From a virus, in IMG/VR virus record IMGVR_UViG_3300005529_000026, positions 30,357 to 94,356 of that record: a stretch of 64,000 nucleotides of DNA; one strand, 5' to 3'. Position 1 is the first letter of the stretch. Each line of letters begins with the position of its first letter. Position numbers and translations under genes: made by a program. Of the stretch, positions 34,380 to 42,346 are shown piece by piece. The notes under the pieces were generated by a model, which ran no database searches, was not told the origin of the DNA, and saw only the letters and a program-made list of their open reading frames with translations.

Positions 34380-34464
34380 TGGTGCCGGATGAGGGACTCG
34401 AACCCCCACGCCTTGCGGCGGCAGATTCTAAGTCTGCTGTGTCTACCAATTTCACCAATCCGGC
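34380..34464 (-). tRNA. tRNA-Leu (UAG)
   Basis: Acceptor GCCGGAT/ATCCGGC, anticodon arm CAGA-CTTAGAA-TCTG giving UAG, class II variable arm, normal T arm and encoded CCA. Decodes CUA, a codon this phage uses freely. Confidence 0.92.
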
Positions 34465-34739
34465 TAAATGTCTGCGCGTTTTGGGTTGACCGATTTCGCG
34501 CCCCACGGAATATGCTCGCCCCTTACGGACGGCTACCCCTTTCATGTTTTGCCCTAGGGTTGAATCACAACCCCCGCCTACTTACAGCTTATGCTCCGGG
34601 GCGTTTCATCCCGACCTTATAGCGCTGAAAGATTCACTGCTTTCGACTTTGCAGCTTACTTGGTTTCTCGTCTGCACATTCCTAGACGACTTTTTGCGGC
34701 TAGTCGCCCAACCGTTGCGTTGATTTTTTAGGGCAAACT

Positions 34740-34817
34740 TGGTTGCGGGCACCGGAGTCGAACCGGCTATCTTTGCGTTATGAGCGCAACATGGTTATCC
34801 GTGTCCACTCGCCCGCA
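34740..34817 (-). tRNA. tRNA with CAU anticodon (Met or Ile2)
   Basis: Acceptor TGCGGGC/GCCCGCA, anticodon arm TTGCG-CTCATAA-CGCAA, normal T arm, encoded CCA. The paired T1-A72 argues against an initiator tRNA. Elongator Met and lysidine-modified Ile cannot be told apart here. Confidence 0.88.
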
Positions 34818-34821
34818 GCAC

Positions 34822-35376
34822 TTAAAAGAATATATTTTTACGAAAGCACGTATGTAGGATAGGCGTGTTACTGACGCCTCGTTTTAAGTCTGCGCCGCAC
34901 AGTGTGCGGAGCCTTCTGGATTGCTGCCCTTGGTGGGAGTCGAACCCACATTTCAGGCTGAGCAGGGTACAGGTGCTAATCCGCTTCAGGCGGGGATAGT
35001 CTGTAAAGCCCGCGACAGCCAGCGTCCTGCCAATTAGACGACAACGGCGTAGCGGACAACTAGCGAACCAACCCAGTTCTCCTACATCAGATTTGCCTAC
35101 CGTTCGTGTAGACCGTCGTGCGTCAACCGCGTCCTGACTCTCGTGGACTTCAGCGGCAATCTTCTCCGCTTCGTCAATCGCGGCGTGCAGAACCTGATTG
35201 GCAGTGCGTAGGGCCATCGCGGTGCCCTTCGCCCGCAGAACTTCTTCCTCGTGCAGCGCATGACGTGCGGCGGCAGAACCCTTAGCTTCGAGATTGGACA
35301 GCGTGCGCGGGAAATACTTCTTCATCACAAAAAACGCGATGACCGCGATAACTCCAAGTGCTAAAATCGTTGACAT
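34822..35376 (-). CDS. membrane-anchored coiled-coil protein, 3' end uncertain
   Basis: ATG at 35376 with AGGAGA upstream. One N-terminal transmembrane helix (ILALGVIAVIAFFVM), then a helical region to about residue 100. The last 80 codons run through the tRNA-like gene at 34925-35048 on the same strand, so the natural end is probably near 35050 and the rest may be read-through after an indel. Confidence 0.5.
   Translation of the reverse strand: MSTILALGVIAVIAFFVMKKYFPRTLSNLEAKGSAAARHALHEEEVLRAKGTAMALRTANQVLHAAIDEAEKIAAEVHESQDAVDARRSTRTVGKSDVGELGWFASCPLRRCRLIGRTLAVAGFTDYPRLKRISTCTLLSLKCGFDSHQGQQSRRLRTLCGADLKRGVSNTPILHTCFRKNIFF
34925..35048 (-). tRNA. tRNA-like gene with an enlarged anticodon loop
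   Basis: Acceptor GCCGTTG/CAAGGGC (6 of 7 pairs), D arm GTC/GAC, T arm GTGGG-TTCGACT-CCCAC, but the anticodon stem GGCTG/CAGCC encloses 55 nt instead of 7. The extra sequence folds into smaller hairpins. GCA stands where CCA is expected. It could be an intron-bearing tRNA or a rearranged relic. Confidence 0.45.
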
Positions 35377-35401
35377 CCTCAATGTCTCCTAGAAAAGTTT
35401 A

Positions 35402-35456
35402 GGAGCCGGTAAGCCTCAGCCCGGCTCCCTTGATTTTTCGGGGGCGTTGCGGCCCC
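35402..35456 (-). terminator. tandem terminators
   Basis: On the - strand, GGGGC/GCCCC hairpin followed by CGAAAAAT, then GGAGCCGG/CCGGCTCC followed by TAAACTTTTC. They end the transcript of the following zinc-containing protein; the second also works on the + strand (CTTGATTTTT). Confidence 0.75.
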
Positions 35457-35487
35457 TCCACCAGAGGCTTGTGTGTGTGTCTACTTC

Positions 35488-36354
35488 TTAGACCTGCACA
35501 ACCGGGTCGGTTTCGCTTTGCGAGTTGCCGCTGCCGAATTGCGCTTCCATCTCCTGCTCCATCTGCTGCTCGTAGCGCCGCGCTTCGACACTGAGCACGT
35601 ACTGCTGATAAAGCGGGCCGAACTCTCCGGGGTTGGCGACACGCTTCACGCTGGGGAACGTGAGAACGTGGTAGCTGAAGCCGCCATTGCCTTGCGGCAC
35701 AAAGACCGGCTTGATGGTGAAGCTGTAATCCCAGAGATTGAGAACCTTGTGCTTGCTCTCCTCTGGCTTCTTGCCCTGCTGAATGTCCTGCATCAGCAGA
35801 GTCTTCTCCATCTGCATGTCCTCAGCCATCTGCGTCCACAGAGCTTTCAGGGGCGAGATGCTGGTGCCGCTAATGTTCATCATGCGAGGTAACATCGTCT
35901 CGCGCTGAATGAACATCAGGTTCCACTTGTCGGAACACTCCGGCTTCTGCTTGCCGTTCCACTTGGAGTAGAGACACTCCGCGCAGGTCTTTGCCTTCGG
36001 AAACTCAACGAAGGGGCTAGGAACGATGCCATCGTTCGAGCGACATTCGGGCTTCGCCTTCAAGCCCGCACCTTTGATGAACTTCGCCCGGCCTTTGCGC
36101 AAGCGCAGAGGAACGACACGGATTTCGCTGTAGATGCGCCCACTGCGCACATCGTACAGGTCACCGACCTTCAGTTCCCGGTCAACACCCTTCTCGACAT
36201 CAAAACCGCTGGCAACGCCGAGGCGGGTGCTGCTCTTGTGAATCAGTTCGATGAAGCTGGGCTTGATGAGGGTATCTTCAAACCCAACCCCGCCCTCGTT
36301 CACAGCGCGGGCAAGGGCTTGATTCGGGTCAATGCGAACCAAATCAGTGCTCAT
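35488..36354 (-). CDS. abundant-looking protein with Cys4 site, unknown
   Basis: 288 residues with GGGAGG before the ATG, its own strong promoter and its own terminators, so probably highly expressed. Cys residues in CRSNDG, CAECLYSKWN and ECSDKW could bind one zinc; the C-terminus is Gln/Glu-rich and acidic, as in phage single-stranded DNA-binding proteins. That role is only a suggestion. GTAGACA lies 3 nt after the stop. Confidence 0.6.
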   Translation of the reverse strand: MSTDLVRIDPNQALARAVNEGGVGFEDTLIKPSFIELIHKSSTRLGVASGFDVEKGVDRELKVGDLYDVRSGRIYSEIRVVPLRLRKGRAKFIKGAGLKAKPECRSNDGIVPSPFVEFPKAKTCAECLYSKWNGKQKPECSDKWNLMFIQRETMLPRMMNISGTSISPLKALWTQMAEDMQMEKTLLMQDIQQGKKPEESKHKVLNLWDYSFTIKPVFVPQGNGGFSYHVLTFPSVKRVANPGEFGPLYQQYVLSVEARRYEQQMEQEMEAQFGSGNSQSETDPVVQV

Positions 36355-36429
36355 GGTTAAACCTCCCTGCCCATGCTTTTGGGCAAAAACACTTCTCTCA
36401 TTCTCACCTTCATTTATGAGGGTACATAC

Positions 36430-36458
36430 ATCATACCACTCACCTTTTGGTGTGTCAA
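36430..36458 (-). promoter_or_regulatory. consensus promoter with extended -10
   Basis: TTGACA, 17 nt, TATGAT with TGG before the -10. The spacer contains CACC-AAAA-GGTG, an inverted repeat that could be an operator. AAAAGCGTAGACA lies 10 nt upstream. The leader holds a small GCCC/GGGC hairpin before the ribosome-binding site. Confidence 0.85.
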
Positions 36459-36479
36459 GCGTTTTCTTTGTCTACGCTT

Positions 36480-37619
36480 TTACTGGTATTCGGTGACTTC
36501 TTTGCCGTCCTTGGCCTTGCGGAGCAGGTAGGCTTCGCTGACCGACTTCAGGATGACGCGGCCCAGCTTGGGGTCTTCCCTCTCGAACAGGGGTTTCACT
36601 ACAACCCCTTCCCGCAGGTTGACTCCACACCCAGATACCGTTTCTACGCCGTTTGTAGCCGTTTCTAGCGCCTCGCGGGTGAACTGGCCTAGGTAGACCT
36701 CTGGAACCAGTTCGAGGCCCGCAAATCGGCTCCAAAGCTGAAGTGGCCCGTAGCTGAGGAAGTGACCCTGCCCCGGCTTGCCAACGTAGATGTCAAACAC
36801 TCGGAAACCAAGGTCGGTCGCGTAGCCCAAGTCCTGAATACCGTTTCCGTAGACCTCACCGACCACGAAGATTGCCTCGATTGGAGCACTACCTTCTCCG
36901 TTGAACTCCTGCATTTTCGTGCAGAGCTTGCGGAGCTTGGATTCCAAATCGTGCTTTTTGGCAGCCCGGATGTAGGTATTCCCGGCGTTGGCCTCGTTGT
37001 TTTCGATGATGAACCCGCGTGCCCCTAGTCCCTTGCTAGAAACAGCAAACTGGTCAGTTGCAGGCCAGTACACCGCCTGCATGAGCGTGCCGTGAATCTT
37101 CTCGGTCATCACGACCGGCTCGCCTTCTTGGAAGACGCGCTTGTACGCCTTGATGTTCTCAATGTCGTACCGCAGCAGGTTGAAGTCGCCGCGAGGCCGC
37201 TGAATCTGTCCTGCAAAGTGTGCAGGGATGGGCGGCTCGTACTTCGTGACGCCCAAAACTGTTGCACAGTCTGCGCCTTCGCACAGACACAGAGTTGTGG
37301 CCCCGGCGCTTTCTCCTATCCGAGCAAGCACCTTGCTGTACGGGTAGAGCAAGCCCTGCGAAAGCGTCTTGCGCAGCTTGATGGCCTTGACGCGATTCTT
37401 GGCCGGGCCAGCCAGCTTGCCGGTCAGTCCCAGTTCTTCGAGGATGTCTACCGGCACGATAGAGCCTTCGGGGATGTAGATGGCCAAATCCCCGGAGTTG
37501 AAACTGCCTTTCTGGATGACGCACTTGTAATCCGCGACGTTCGCGGCTACGATAAAGTCTGCTCCTTCAATAGGTTGCACGTCATCCACGCGCACAACTG
37601 GGCATGCAAAATCAGCCAT
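36480..37619 (-). CDS. RNA ligase, Rnl5/DraRnl-like
   Basis: 379 residues from the ATG at 37619 with GGAGG upstream. An N-terminal OB-like domain (to about 150) precedes the nucleotidyltransferase domain with the AMP-accepting lysine in TEKIHGT (Lys174) and later VVGEVYG and GVVVKP motifs. This matches the Deinococcus RnlA type, which seals nicks with a 3'-OH RNA end. A second, T4-type ligase lies at 39.2-40.4 kb. Confidence 0.8.
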   Translation of the reverse strand: MADFACPVVRVDDVQPIEGADFIVAANVADYKCVIQKGSFNSGDLAIYIPEGSIVPVDILEELGLTGKLAGPAKNRVKAIKLRKTLSQGLLYPYSKVLARIGESAGATTLCLCEGADCATVLGVTKYEPPIPAHFAGQIQRPRGDFNLLRYDIENIKAYKRVFQEGEPVVMTEKIHGTLMQAVYWPATDQFAVSSKGLGARGFIIENNEANAGNTYIRAAKKHDLESKLRKLCTKMQEFNGEGSAPIEAIFVVGEVYGNGIQDLGYATDLGFRVFDIYVGKPGQGHFLSYGPLQLWSRFAGLELVPEVYLGQFTREALETATNGVETVSGCGVNLREGVVVKPLFEREDPKLGRVILKSVSEAYLLRKAKDGKEVTEYQ

Positions 37620-37644
37620 TCTAACCTCCATGCAATTTTTCTTC

Positions 37645-37673
37645 TTGACAGTTAAGCGTTTTCATGGTAAACT
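37645..37673 (+). promoter_or_regulatory. consensus promoter on the opposite strand
   Basis: TTGACA, 17 nt, TAAACT with TGG before the -10. It points right, against the local genes, and would make RNA antisense to the acidic miniprotein and phosphoesterase unless it stops in the GTTTGT/ACAAAC element near 37707-37732. Confidence 0.6.
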
Positions 37674-37725
37674 AACACCGCTTGGCTGTCGGGCGAAGAC
37701 TTATAGTTTGTTTTGTGGTGGTTTT

Positions 37726-37881
37726 TTACAAACAGAGACGGTTCAGGAATGACAGAGTGGATAGCTGCTCTGCATCTTCGTAGATGATTTCTGTTTCTTC
37801 ATCTTCTTCAGGATACGGCAGTGATTCGTCTTCTTCGTCGTACAGCACATCGTCTTCAGGAAACGCTCCACTAACTGACAT
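37726..37881 (-). CDS. 51-residue acidic protein
   Basis: Starts immediately after the phosphoesterase stop (GAGGGCTAGATG). Extremely acidic (EEDESLPYPEEDEETEI), the composition of DNA-mimic inhibitors, but no specific match is claimed. Confidence 0.6.
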   Translation of the reverse strand: MSVSGAFPEDDVLYDEEDESLPYPEEDEETEIIYEDAEQLSTLSFLNRLCL

Positions 37882-38697
37882 CTAGCCCTCCGTAGGAATT
37901 GGTCGTTGGTTGATGGTGAACAGGTCGCCTATATTCTCGTCGTACTGCACAATCTCGATAGAAGTTGCAGGGTCGTAGTTGAAAGCATTGAGCGCCACAA
38001 CCCTAGGGCCGGACAATTGCACCACCCGGTGTTTGTGGTAGTGGCCGAAGAAATGGAACCGAGGCTCGCCGCTGCGGTGCAGGTAATTGAAGCCGGGGCA
38101 ACCGCTGGCTTCTTCGTCGGGGTCGAGTCCTAGAATCTTCTTTATTTTCTCTGGGCAGTCACCTTGCTTGGGTAATGGCTGCATGCCGAATGGAGCCTCA
38201 TGGGTAATGAGCACGTCGAACTTGCCCGCGTCCGCTAGTTTGTCAACAGCAGATTTACGCACATGCAGTGCGGCAGCATTAGCCCCCATCCGCTGCCCAC
38301 CATGATTCAGCAGACTCATACGGGCCATCAGAATGCGCCCCTTGTTTTCATAGCTCTTGGGGCTGTAGTTTCCCCAAACTGAGCCGACCTTGATTCCTAG
38401 AACATCTGTGATGCCCCCGTCAGGCAGAAGCGTCATGTTGATGACACGCTGCGGGTCTTGCATCCAAGCATCTAGAAGCCGGTAGCTTTCGTGGTTGCCG
38501 GGGTTAACGTACGTCGTAATAGGTGCTGGCAGATGGCGTGTCCAAAACAGATTGAATTGCCTGCTTCCCACTCCGAGGTCACCGACATGAAGCACGGCGT
38601 CGAATTTCATTCCTAGCCGGTCTTCTAGGTTGATGAGGTACTCGTACATGCTGAGAATCTCTCCGTGCGTGTCGCCAACCACAGCGATGTTTTTCAT
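37882..38697 (-). CDS. calcineurin-like metallophosphoesterase
   Basis: 271 residues with the full motif set: VVGDTHG (start), HVGDLGVG, NPGNHES, ITHEAPFG and FGHYHKH. A two-metal phosphatase, diesterase or nuclease. It is different from the phosphoesterase at 6-7 kb in length and motif spacing. Confidence 0.82.
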   Translation of the reverse strand: MKNIAVVGDTHGEILSMYEYLINLEDRLGMKFDAVLHVGDLGVGSRQFNLFWTRHLPAPITTYVNPGNHESYRLLDAWMQDPQRVINMTLLPDGGITDVLGIKVGSVWGNYSPKSYENKGRILMARMSLLNHGGQRMGANAAALHVRKSAVDKLADAGKFDVLITHEAPFGMQPLPKQGDCPEKIKKILGLDPDEEASGCPGFNYLHRSGEPRFHFFGHYHKHRVVQLSGPRVVALNAFNYDPATSIEIVQYDENIGDLFTINQRPIPTEG

Positions 38698-38957
38698 TGA
38701 GAAACTCCCATGTTGCGCTTGTAAATGTCCCGGTAAGCATCACGCGCCTTTCGCACCACTTCCGCGTATTCGCGTGAAGCTCGCTCTTGCTGTTCACGTT
38801 CGTCTTGAATGCACAGCATGCAACGGTATGTCGGGCTTCCAGCGAGTTGCGCAATGGATTCTTGCCAGTCCATTTCGCAGTCATGCACGGCACACCAGCC
38901 CATCTTTGCTAGCCGCCGCCTAGCCATGCCTGCGATAAGACGCTTAATTGAGTTCAT
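38694..38957 (-). CDS. small zinc-binding protein
   Basis: 87 residues from the ATG overlapping the upstream stop (ATGA). CAVHDCE and CMLC pairs around residues 20-45 could bind zinc; the rest is a charged helix. Confidence 0.55.
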   Translation of the reverse strand: MNSIKRLIAGMARRRLAKMGWCAVHDCEMDWQESIAQLAGSPTYRCMLCIQDEREQQERASREYAEVVRKARDAYRDIYKRNMGVSQ

Positions 38958-39220
38958 TTGCCGAGAATCTCCTTCATATCCATACCTGTTCCATTGCACG
39001 GCTGGCAGACAGCCGTACTCCACAGCAGCACGAGCGGGTTAATGTCTAGAAACCAGATGCGGCCCTGTTTATCTACGGCGTTAGGATTGGGCCTAACCCA
39101 AGTCGGGTGCCCGCCCGTTGCGCCGTACTCGTCCGTCTCTCCGGTTTTGACAAAGCCGCCTGTGATTCCAGCCTCAACCTCGCCGCGCCCTTTGCACACA
39201 GGACAAATCGGCAACATCAT
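38954..39220 (-). CDS. DnaJ-type zinc-finger protein
   Basis: 88 residues with CPVCKGRGEV at the start and CQPCNGTGM near the end: two CxxCxGxG repeats as in DnaJ. No J domain, so it is not a DnaJ protein itself. Confidence 0.6.
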   Translation of the reverse strand: MMLPICPVCKGRGEVEAGITGGFVKTGETDEYGATGGHPTWVRPNPNAVDKQGRIWFLDINPLVLLWSTAVCQPCNGTGMDMKEILGK

Positions 39221-40356
39221 TCGCCGTCTCTCCTGAAGGACTCGTCTTTTGTGCAGTTCGGTCTAATCATCTTCCAGATGGTCGCTGTGGGGTCGCCGCC
39301 GTCTAGCATTTGAAAGCAAATCGAGGCGTACTGCCGACTCTCTGGCTGGTTGAAGTGAAACGCACACGCCTTGCGGTGCAGCCGGGTGTCTCCGTTGTGT
39401 ACGGGTCGGTTGATGTAAACTTCGTGTGCCGTTTCTAGAATCCGGTGGTATTCGTGGTCGAGCTTGTCACGCCACTCCGTGAGCCAAGCACGGAAATGCT
39501 CTGGCATGGTCTCATCGTTAATCCAAACGCGAATCTGGTCGTCTTTGCCTTCGGACATCAACTCCCAAACCGCTCTAGGATTCACGCCCGTCACGATGCG
39601 GTGTAGTCGAACATAGTCCTCGAATTTCACCTTAACCTTGACGGGCGGGCATGACGAGCCACGCGAGTAGGTCAGCACATATCCTTCGCGCCCGGCTTCA
39701 TTTTCAGTGGCAACCTCAGACAATGATTTCGAGTAACGCTGAACGACACGGACACCATTTGCTTTGGCCCACTTCCACAGTTCTTCGTAACCCATTTCCG
39801 CCCCGGTTCGGATGTTCACCATTCCGGTCAGAATGCACGTCTCGAAGTCGTACTTGCACACGATGCGGTTTTCGTCGTAGATAATCTCGAACAGAGGCGT
39901 CCAGCCTTCAGGCCACACCATGAACGAAAATGGGATAGGTTCGCGCTTCGCACGCAGCCAGTTAGTCGCCCACTTCGCCTGCGGGGAAGTGAACGAGCCG
40001 CGAGTGGCTATGCCGACGTACTCGCCGTACTGGTAAAGAATTCCTAACGAGCCGTCTAGCTTTTCTAGAACCAAAGGCTGAACGTTAGGTAGATTCGCTT
40101 CCATCGTTTCGGGAATAGAAGCGGTGTTGAGGTTGTGGAATTTCTTGTACGGGCGTGCAATGACGTTCCCTTGCTTGTCTACAATTAGTCCACGGCAATA
40201 ATCAATTGTGCCGTCACCCCAAGTCCCATAAATCTGGGCGTAGGGCGTGTAGTTGTAGATTTCAAGAGGAAGTTCAGGATGCTGCTGAACGGAAATTAGC
40301 CCGTTATCAATGTGCTGCTTGAGAAGGTTAACATCGAGCAGTTGAGAGATGAGCAT
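39217..40356 (-). CDS. rnlA: RNA ligase 1 (T4 Rnl1-like)
   Basis: 379 residues from the ATG at 40356; the much longer open frame upstream covers other genes. The motif LEKLDGSLG places the adenylated lysine at residue 99, the same position as in T4 Rnl1. YCRGLIVD, FEIIYDENRIV and GYVLTY also fit. Together with the Pnkp gene 0.9 kb upstream it forms the T4-type tRNA repair pair. Confidence 0.88.
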   Translation of the reverse strand: MLISQLLDVNLLKQHIDNGLISVQQHPELPLEIYNYTPYAQIYGTWGDGTIDYCRGLIVDKQGNVIARPYKKFHNLNTASIPETMEANLPNVQPLVLEKLDGSLGILYQYGEYVGIATRGSFTSPQAKWATNWLRAKREPIPFSFMVWPEGWTPLFEIIYDENRIVCKYDFETCILTGMVNIRTGAEMGYEELWKWAKANGVRVVQRYSKSLSEVATENEAGREGYVLTYSRGSSCPPVKVKVKFEDYVRLHRIVTGVNPRAVWELMSEGKDDQIRVWINDETMPEHFRAWLTEWRDKLDHEYHRILETAHEVYINRPVHNGDTRLHRKACAFHFNQPESRQYASICFQMLDGGDPTATIWKMIRPNCTKDESFRRDGE

Positions 40357-40727
40357 TTTGACCAATTCTCCGGCGCGGGCAGGGTCTTCTTGAGTTGAAG
40401 ACCTTCTTCCTTGGCACTGTCCATGTGCGCAATTTCTCTGACGGTATATTCCCGCCAGCACAGCGGGTGTCCGGTACGTGCAGGGCTTACAACTGAATCG
40501 AATTGCTTTGTCGTAAGGATGGTTTTCGCAACGAACGCAGCGGAGCCGTCTGACTGCGGGAATACTTCTCCCATTACTACGCCGTCGCGGTTGTGCCATG
40601 CCCAGCCACGCTCGCCGCAGTAGAGCAGGCGCATCGTCTCGCCCCCAACCGGGAAGCGGAATGCACGAGTACGCTGCTCTAGGCGTTTGTTCATGTGATT
40701 CGTGACGATGAACCTGATAAGTTGCAT
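40296..40727 (-). CDS. protein of unknown function
   Basis: 143 residues with AGGGGG before the ATG; the last 20 codons overlap the ligase start. Beta-rich core. No family recognised. Confidence 0.55.
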   Translation of the reverse strand: MQLIRFIVTNHMNKRLEQRTRAFRFPVGGETMRLLYCGERGWAWHNRDGVVMGEVFPQSDGSAAFVAKTILTTKQFDSVVSPARTGHPLCWREYTVREIAHMDSAKEEGLQLKKTLPAPENWSKCSSLNCSMLTFSSSTLITG

Positions 40728-40736
40728 TTTGGCCCC

Positions 40737-40916
40737 CTAGCTCTGCCCAAATCCTTCCGCAGTCCACACCCAATGTAAAAGCTGGCGCGGTGTGCAGTTC
40801 AACGCTAAGCTATTGTCCACGGCAAGCGCCATGACGAAGCCGACAGGTAGAAGCACGGCTGCGATAGCGCGAAAGGGAAGACCGAGATAGCGACCGATGA
40901 TTTTGAGCACCTTCAT
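40737..40916 (-). CDS. small membrane protein
   Basis: 59 residues from the ATG overlapping the upstream stop. One transmembrane segment (about 14-34). Unknown. Confidence 0.55.
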   Translation of the reverse strand: MKVLKIIGRYLGLPFRAIAAVLLPVGFVMALAVDNSLALNCTPRQLLHWVWTAEGFGQS

Positions 40917-41209
40917 TTCAGTTCCTCCAAGATGTGCCACACGAGACCATTTGCATCTTGCAATGTGGCAATGCAGTCGTAGGTTTTAGAGCTATCTCCG
41001 AACGGGACGCCGGTAAAGGCAACGATAATCACCCTAGGAACCGTTGGCTTGGCGTCGAAATCGTCTGGGTGAATCTCCCAAAGAATGAGATTGCCGCGCT
41101 GGATTTGAACGTCCAGCACGGCAGCCTTCGGGTGTAGTGGGAGAAGGTACGTTCCGACTTGAAACGGCAACTTGTGCTTGTGGATGACATTCTCAACGAT
41201 GCGCGACAT
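40913..41209 (-). CDS. protein of unknown function
   Basis: 98 residues from the ATG just after the Pnkp stop, with GAAGGG upstream. Beta-rich (LPFQVGTYLLPLHPKAAVLD). A small family of phage proteins with this look is known but has no assigned role. Confidence 0.6.
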   Translation of the reverse strand: MSRIVENVIHKHKLPFQVGTYLLPLHPKAAVLDVQIQRGNLILWEIHPDDFDAKPTVPRVIIVAFTGVPFGDSSKTYDCIATLQDANGLVWHILEELK

Positions 41210-41210
41210 T

Positions 41211-42161
41211 TTAGAAATTCCCTTCTGCAACTTGGTAGACCTTGACTCCATTTGCTCGCCACATATCAACAACACGTTGGCGGTCATCAATCACGAAGGC
41301 GATGCGCTCCTTCGGGAGTCGGTTTAGAATTTCTTGTTTCACCACGGTGTCGTCTCGCTTGTCGCCGCCCTTGCGCATGAAGATGTGGCGATATTTGACG
41401 CCGTACTTTTCTAGCCAAGTAGTTGTTTTGAACCCGGCCTTGTCCATCGGTCGTCCTGACACGATGACGACTTCGTATTCCTTGGACTCGCTTAGAGCTT
41501 TCACCCACTTCAGAACGGCTTCAATCGGTTCATCTTCGTTGCAGTGCTCGAAGAAAGCGTTCCAGTCTTTTTTTGCTCTGCCGGTGCCCCTGCAAGTAGG
41601 GCAGCGAGAATCTTGAGTGCCGCCGTTTCCGTTGCACGCTGTGCAAGGGCGTGACTCTACAAACTGTCTACGCGCCCGCACATCGGACAGGGTGCCATCC
41701 ATGTCCACCAAGACCAGTTGCTTGTCTACGGGAAAATGAAGCAGCCCATTGTCCAGCGCCATGCGCTCGATGACATGACGGCCCACCCGCGCTTTGCCTT
41801 CACGTTGCGCGTCCCGGCGAATCAGTTCCTCGATGCGAATATCTAGAAATGACGAGTCCATCACAAGAGGAACGCCGACACTCTGCGCTAGCTGATGCCA
41901 GCGCTCGCGGGTTCTGTGGTTCAGGTTGGTGTTGTCCACGACAACGCTCTTGCCAGCAGCTAGGGCTGACAATGCCCGGTCTTCAGCGATGCGGCGCACT
42001 TGCTTTTCGGTCTCGTGACTGAAACGATATTCAGGATTGAGTTCTAGCCGAATGTCGTCCCAATTGACGCGAACCCAACCCTCAGCTTCTAGATTCTTGG
42101 CTTCTGTTGATTTCCCTGATGCAGGAAGGCCGACAAGCAGCAACAGCACTTGCTTATTCAT
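41211..42161 (-). CDS. pseT: polynucleotide 5'-kinase / 3'-phosphatase (T4 PseT-like)
   Basis: 316 residues. P-loop GLPASGKST (11-19) heads the kinase half; DMDGTLSDV near residue 155 starts the HAD phosphatase half. Within the phosphatase, about 20-40 residues after that motif, is an inserted DnaJ-type zinc finger (CTACNGNGG, CPTCRGTGR), unusual for this family. It prepares broken RNA ends (5'-phosphate, 3'-OH) for the ligases. Confidence 0.88.
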   Translation of the reverse strand: MNKQVLLLLVGLPASGKSTEAKNLEAEGWVRVNWDDIRLELNPEYRFSHETEKQVRRIAEDRALSALAAGKSVVVDNTNLNHRTRERWHQLAQSVGVPLVMDSSFLDIRIEELIRRDAQREGKARVGRHVIERMALDNGLLHFPVDKQLVLVDMDGTLSDVRARRQFVESRPCTACNGNGGTQDSRCPTCRGTGRAKKDWNAFFEHCNEDEPIEAVLKWVKALSESKEYEVVIVSGRPMDKAGFKTTTWLEKYGVKYRHIFMRKGGDKRDDTVVKQEILNRLPKERIAFVIDDRQRVVDMWRANGVKVYQVAEGNF

Positions 42162-42345
42162 TGTTGAAAGACTCCGCGAATGCCTGTGCGCGTTCCTTCA
42201 GATTAGGCGACTCGGCAAGGAACACAAGCTCGATTAACCATTCAAGACGTGCGGACAATTTCGGGTTACTCGGTCGCTCATAATCCGCCGACCGCCGTAG
42301 TCGCTGCATCACCTTAGCCAGTGCGGTGTTTGTGCTTTTCAACAC
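42154..42345 (-). CDS. small helical protein
   Basis: 63 residues, basic and helical, overlapping the Pnkp start by 8 nt. No family recognised. Confidence 0.55.
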   Translation of the reverse strand: MLKSTNTALAKVMQRLRRSADYERPSNPKLSARLEWLIELVFLAESPNLKERAQAFAESFNNE

Positions 42346-42346
42346 G

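Noticed and set aside
34555-34625. GGGTT/AACCC hairpin resembling a T arm
   Set aside because: No matching D or acceptor arms; loop lacks the TTC core.
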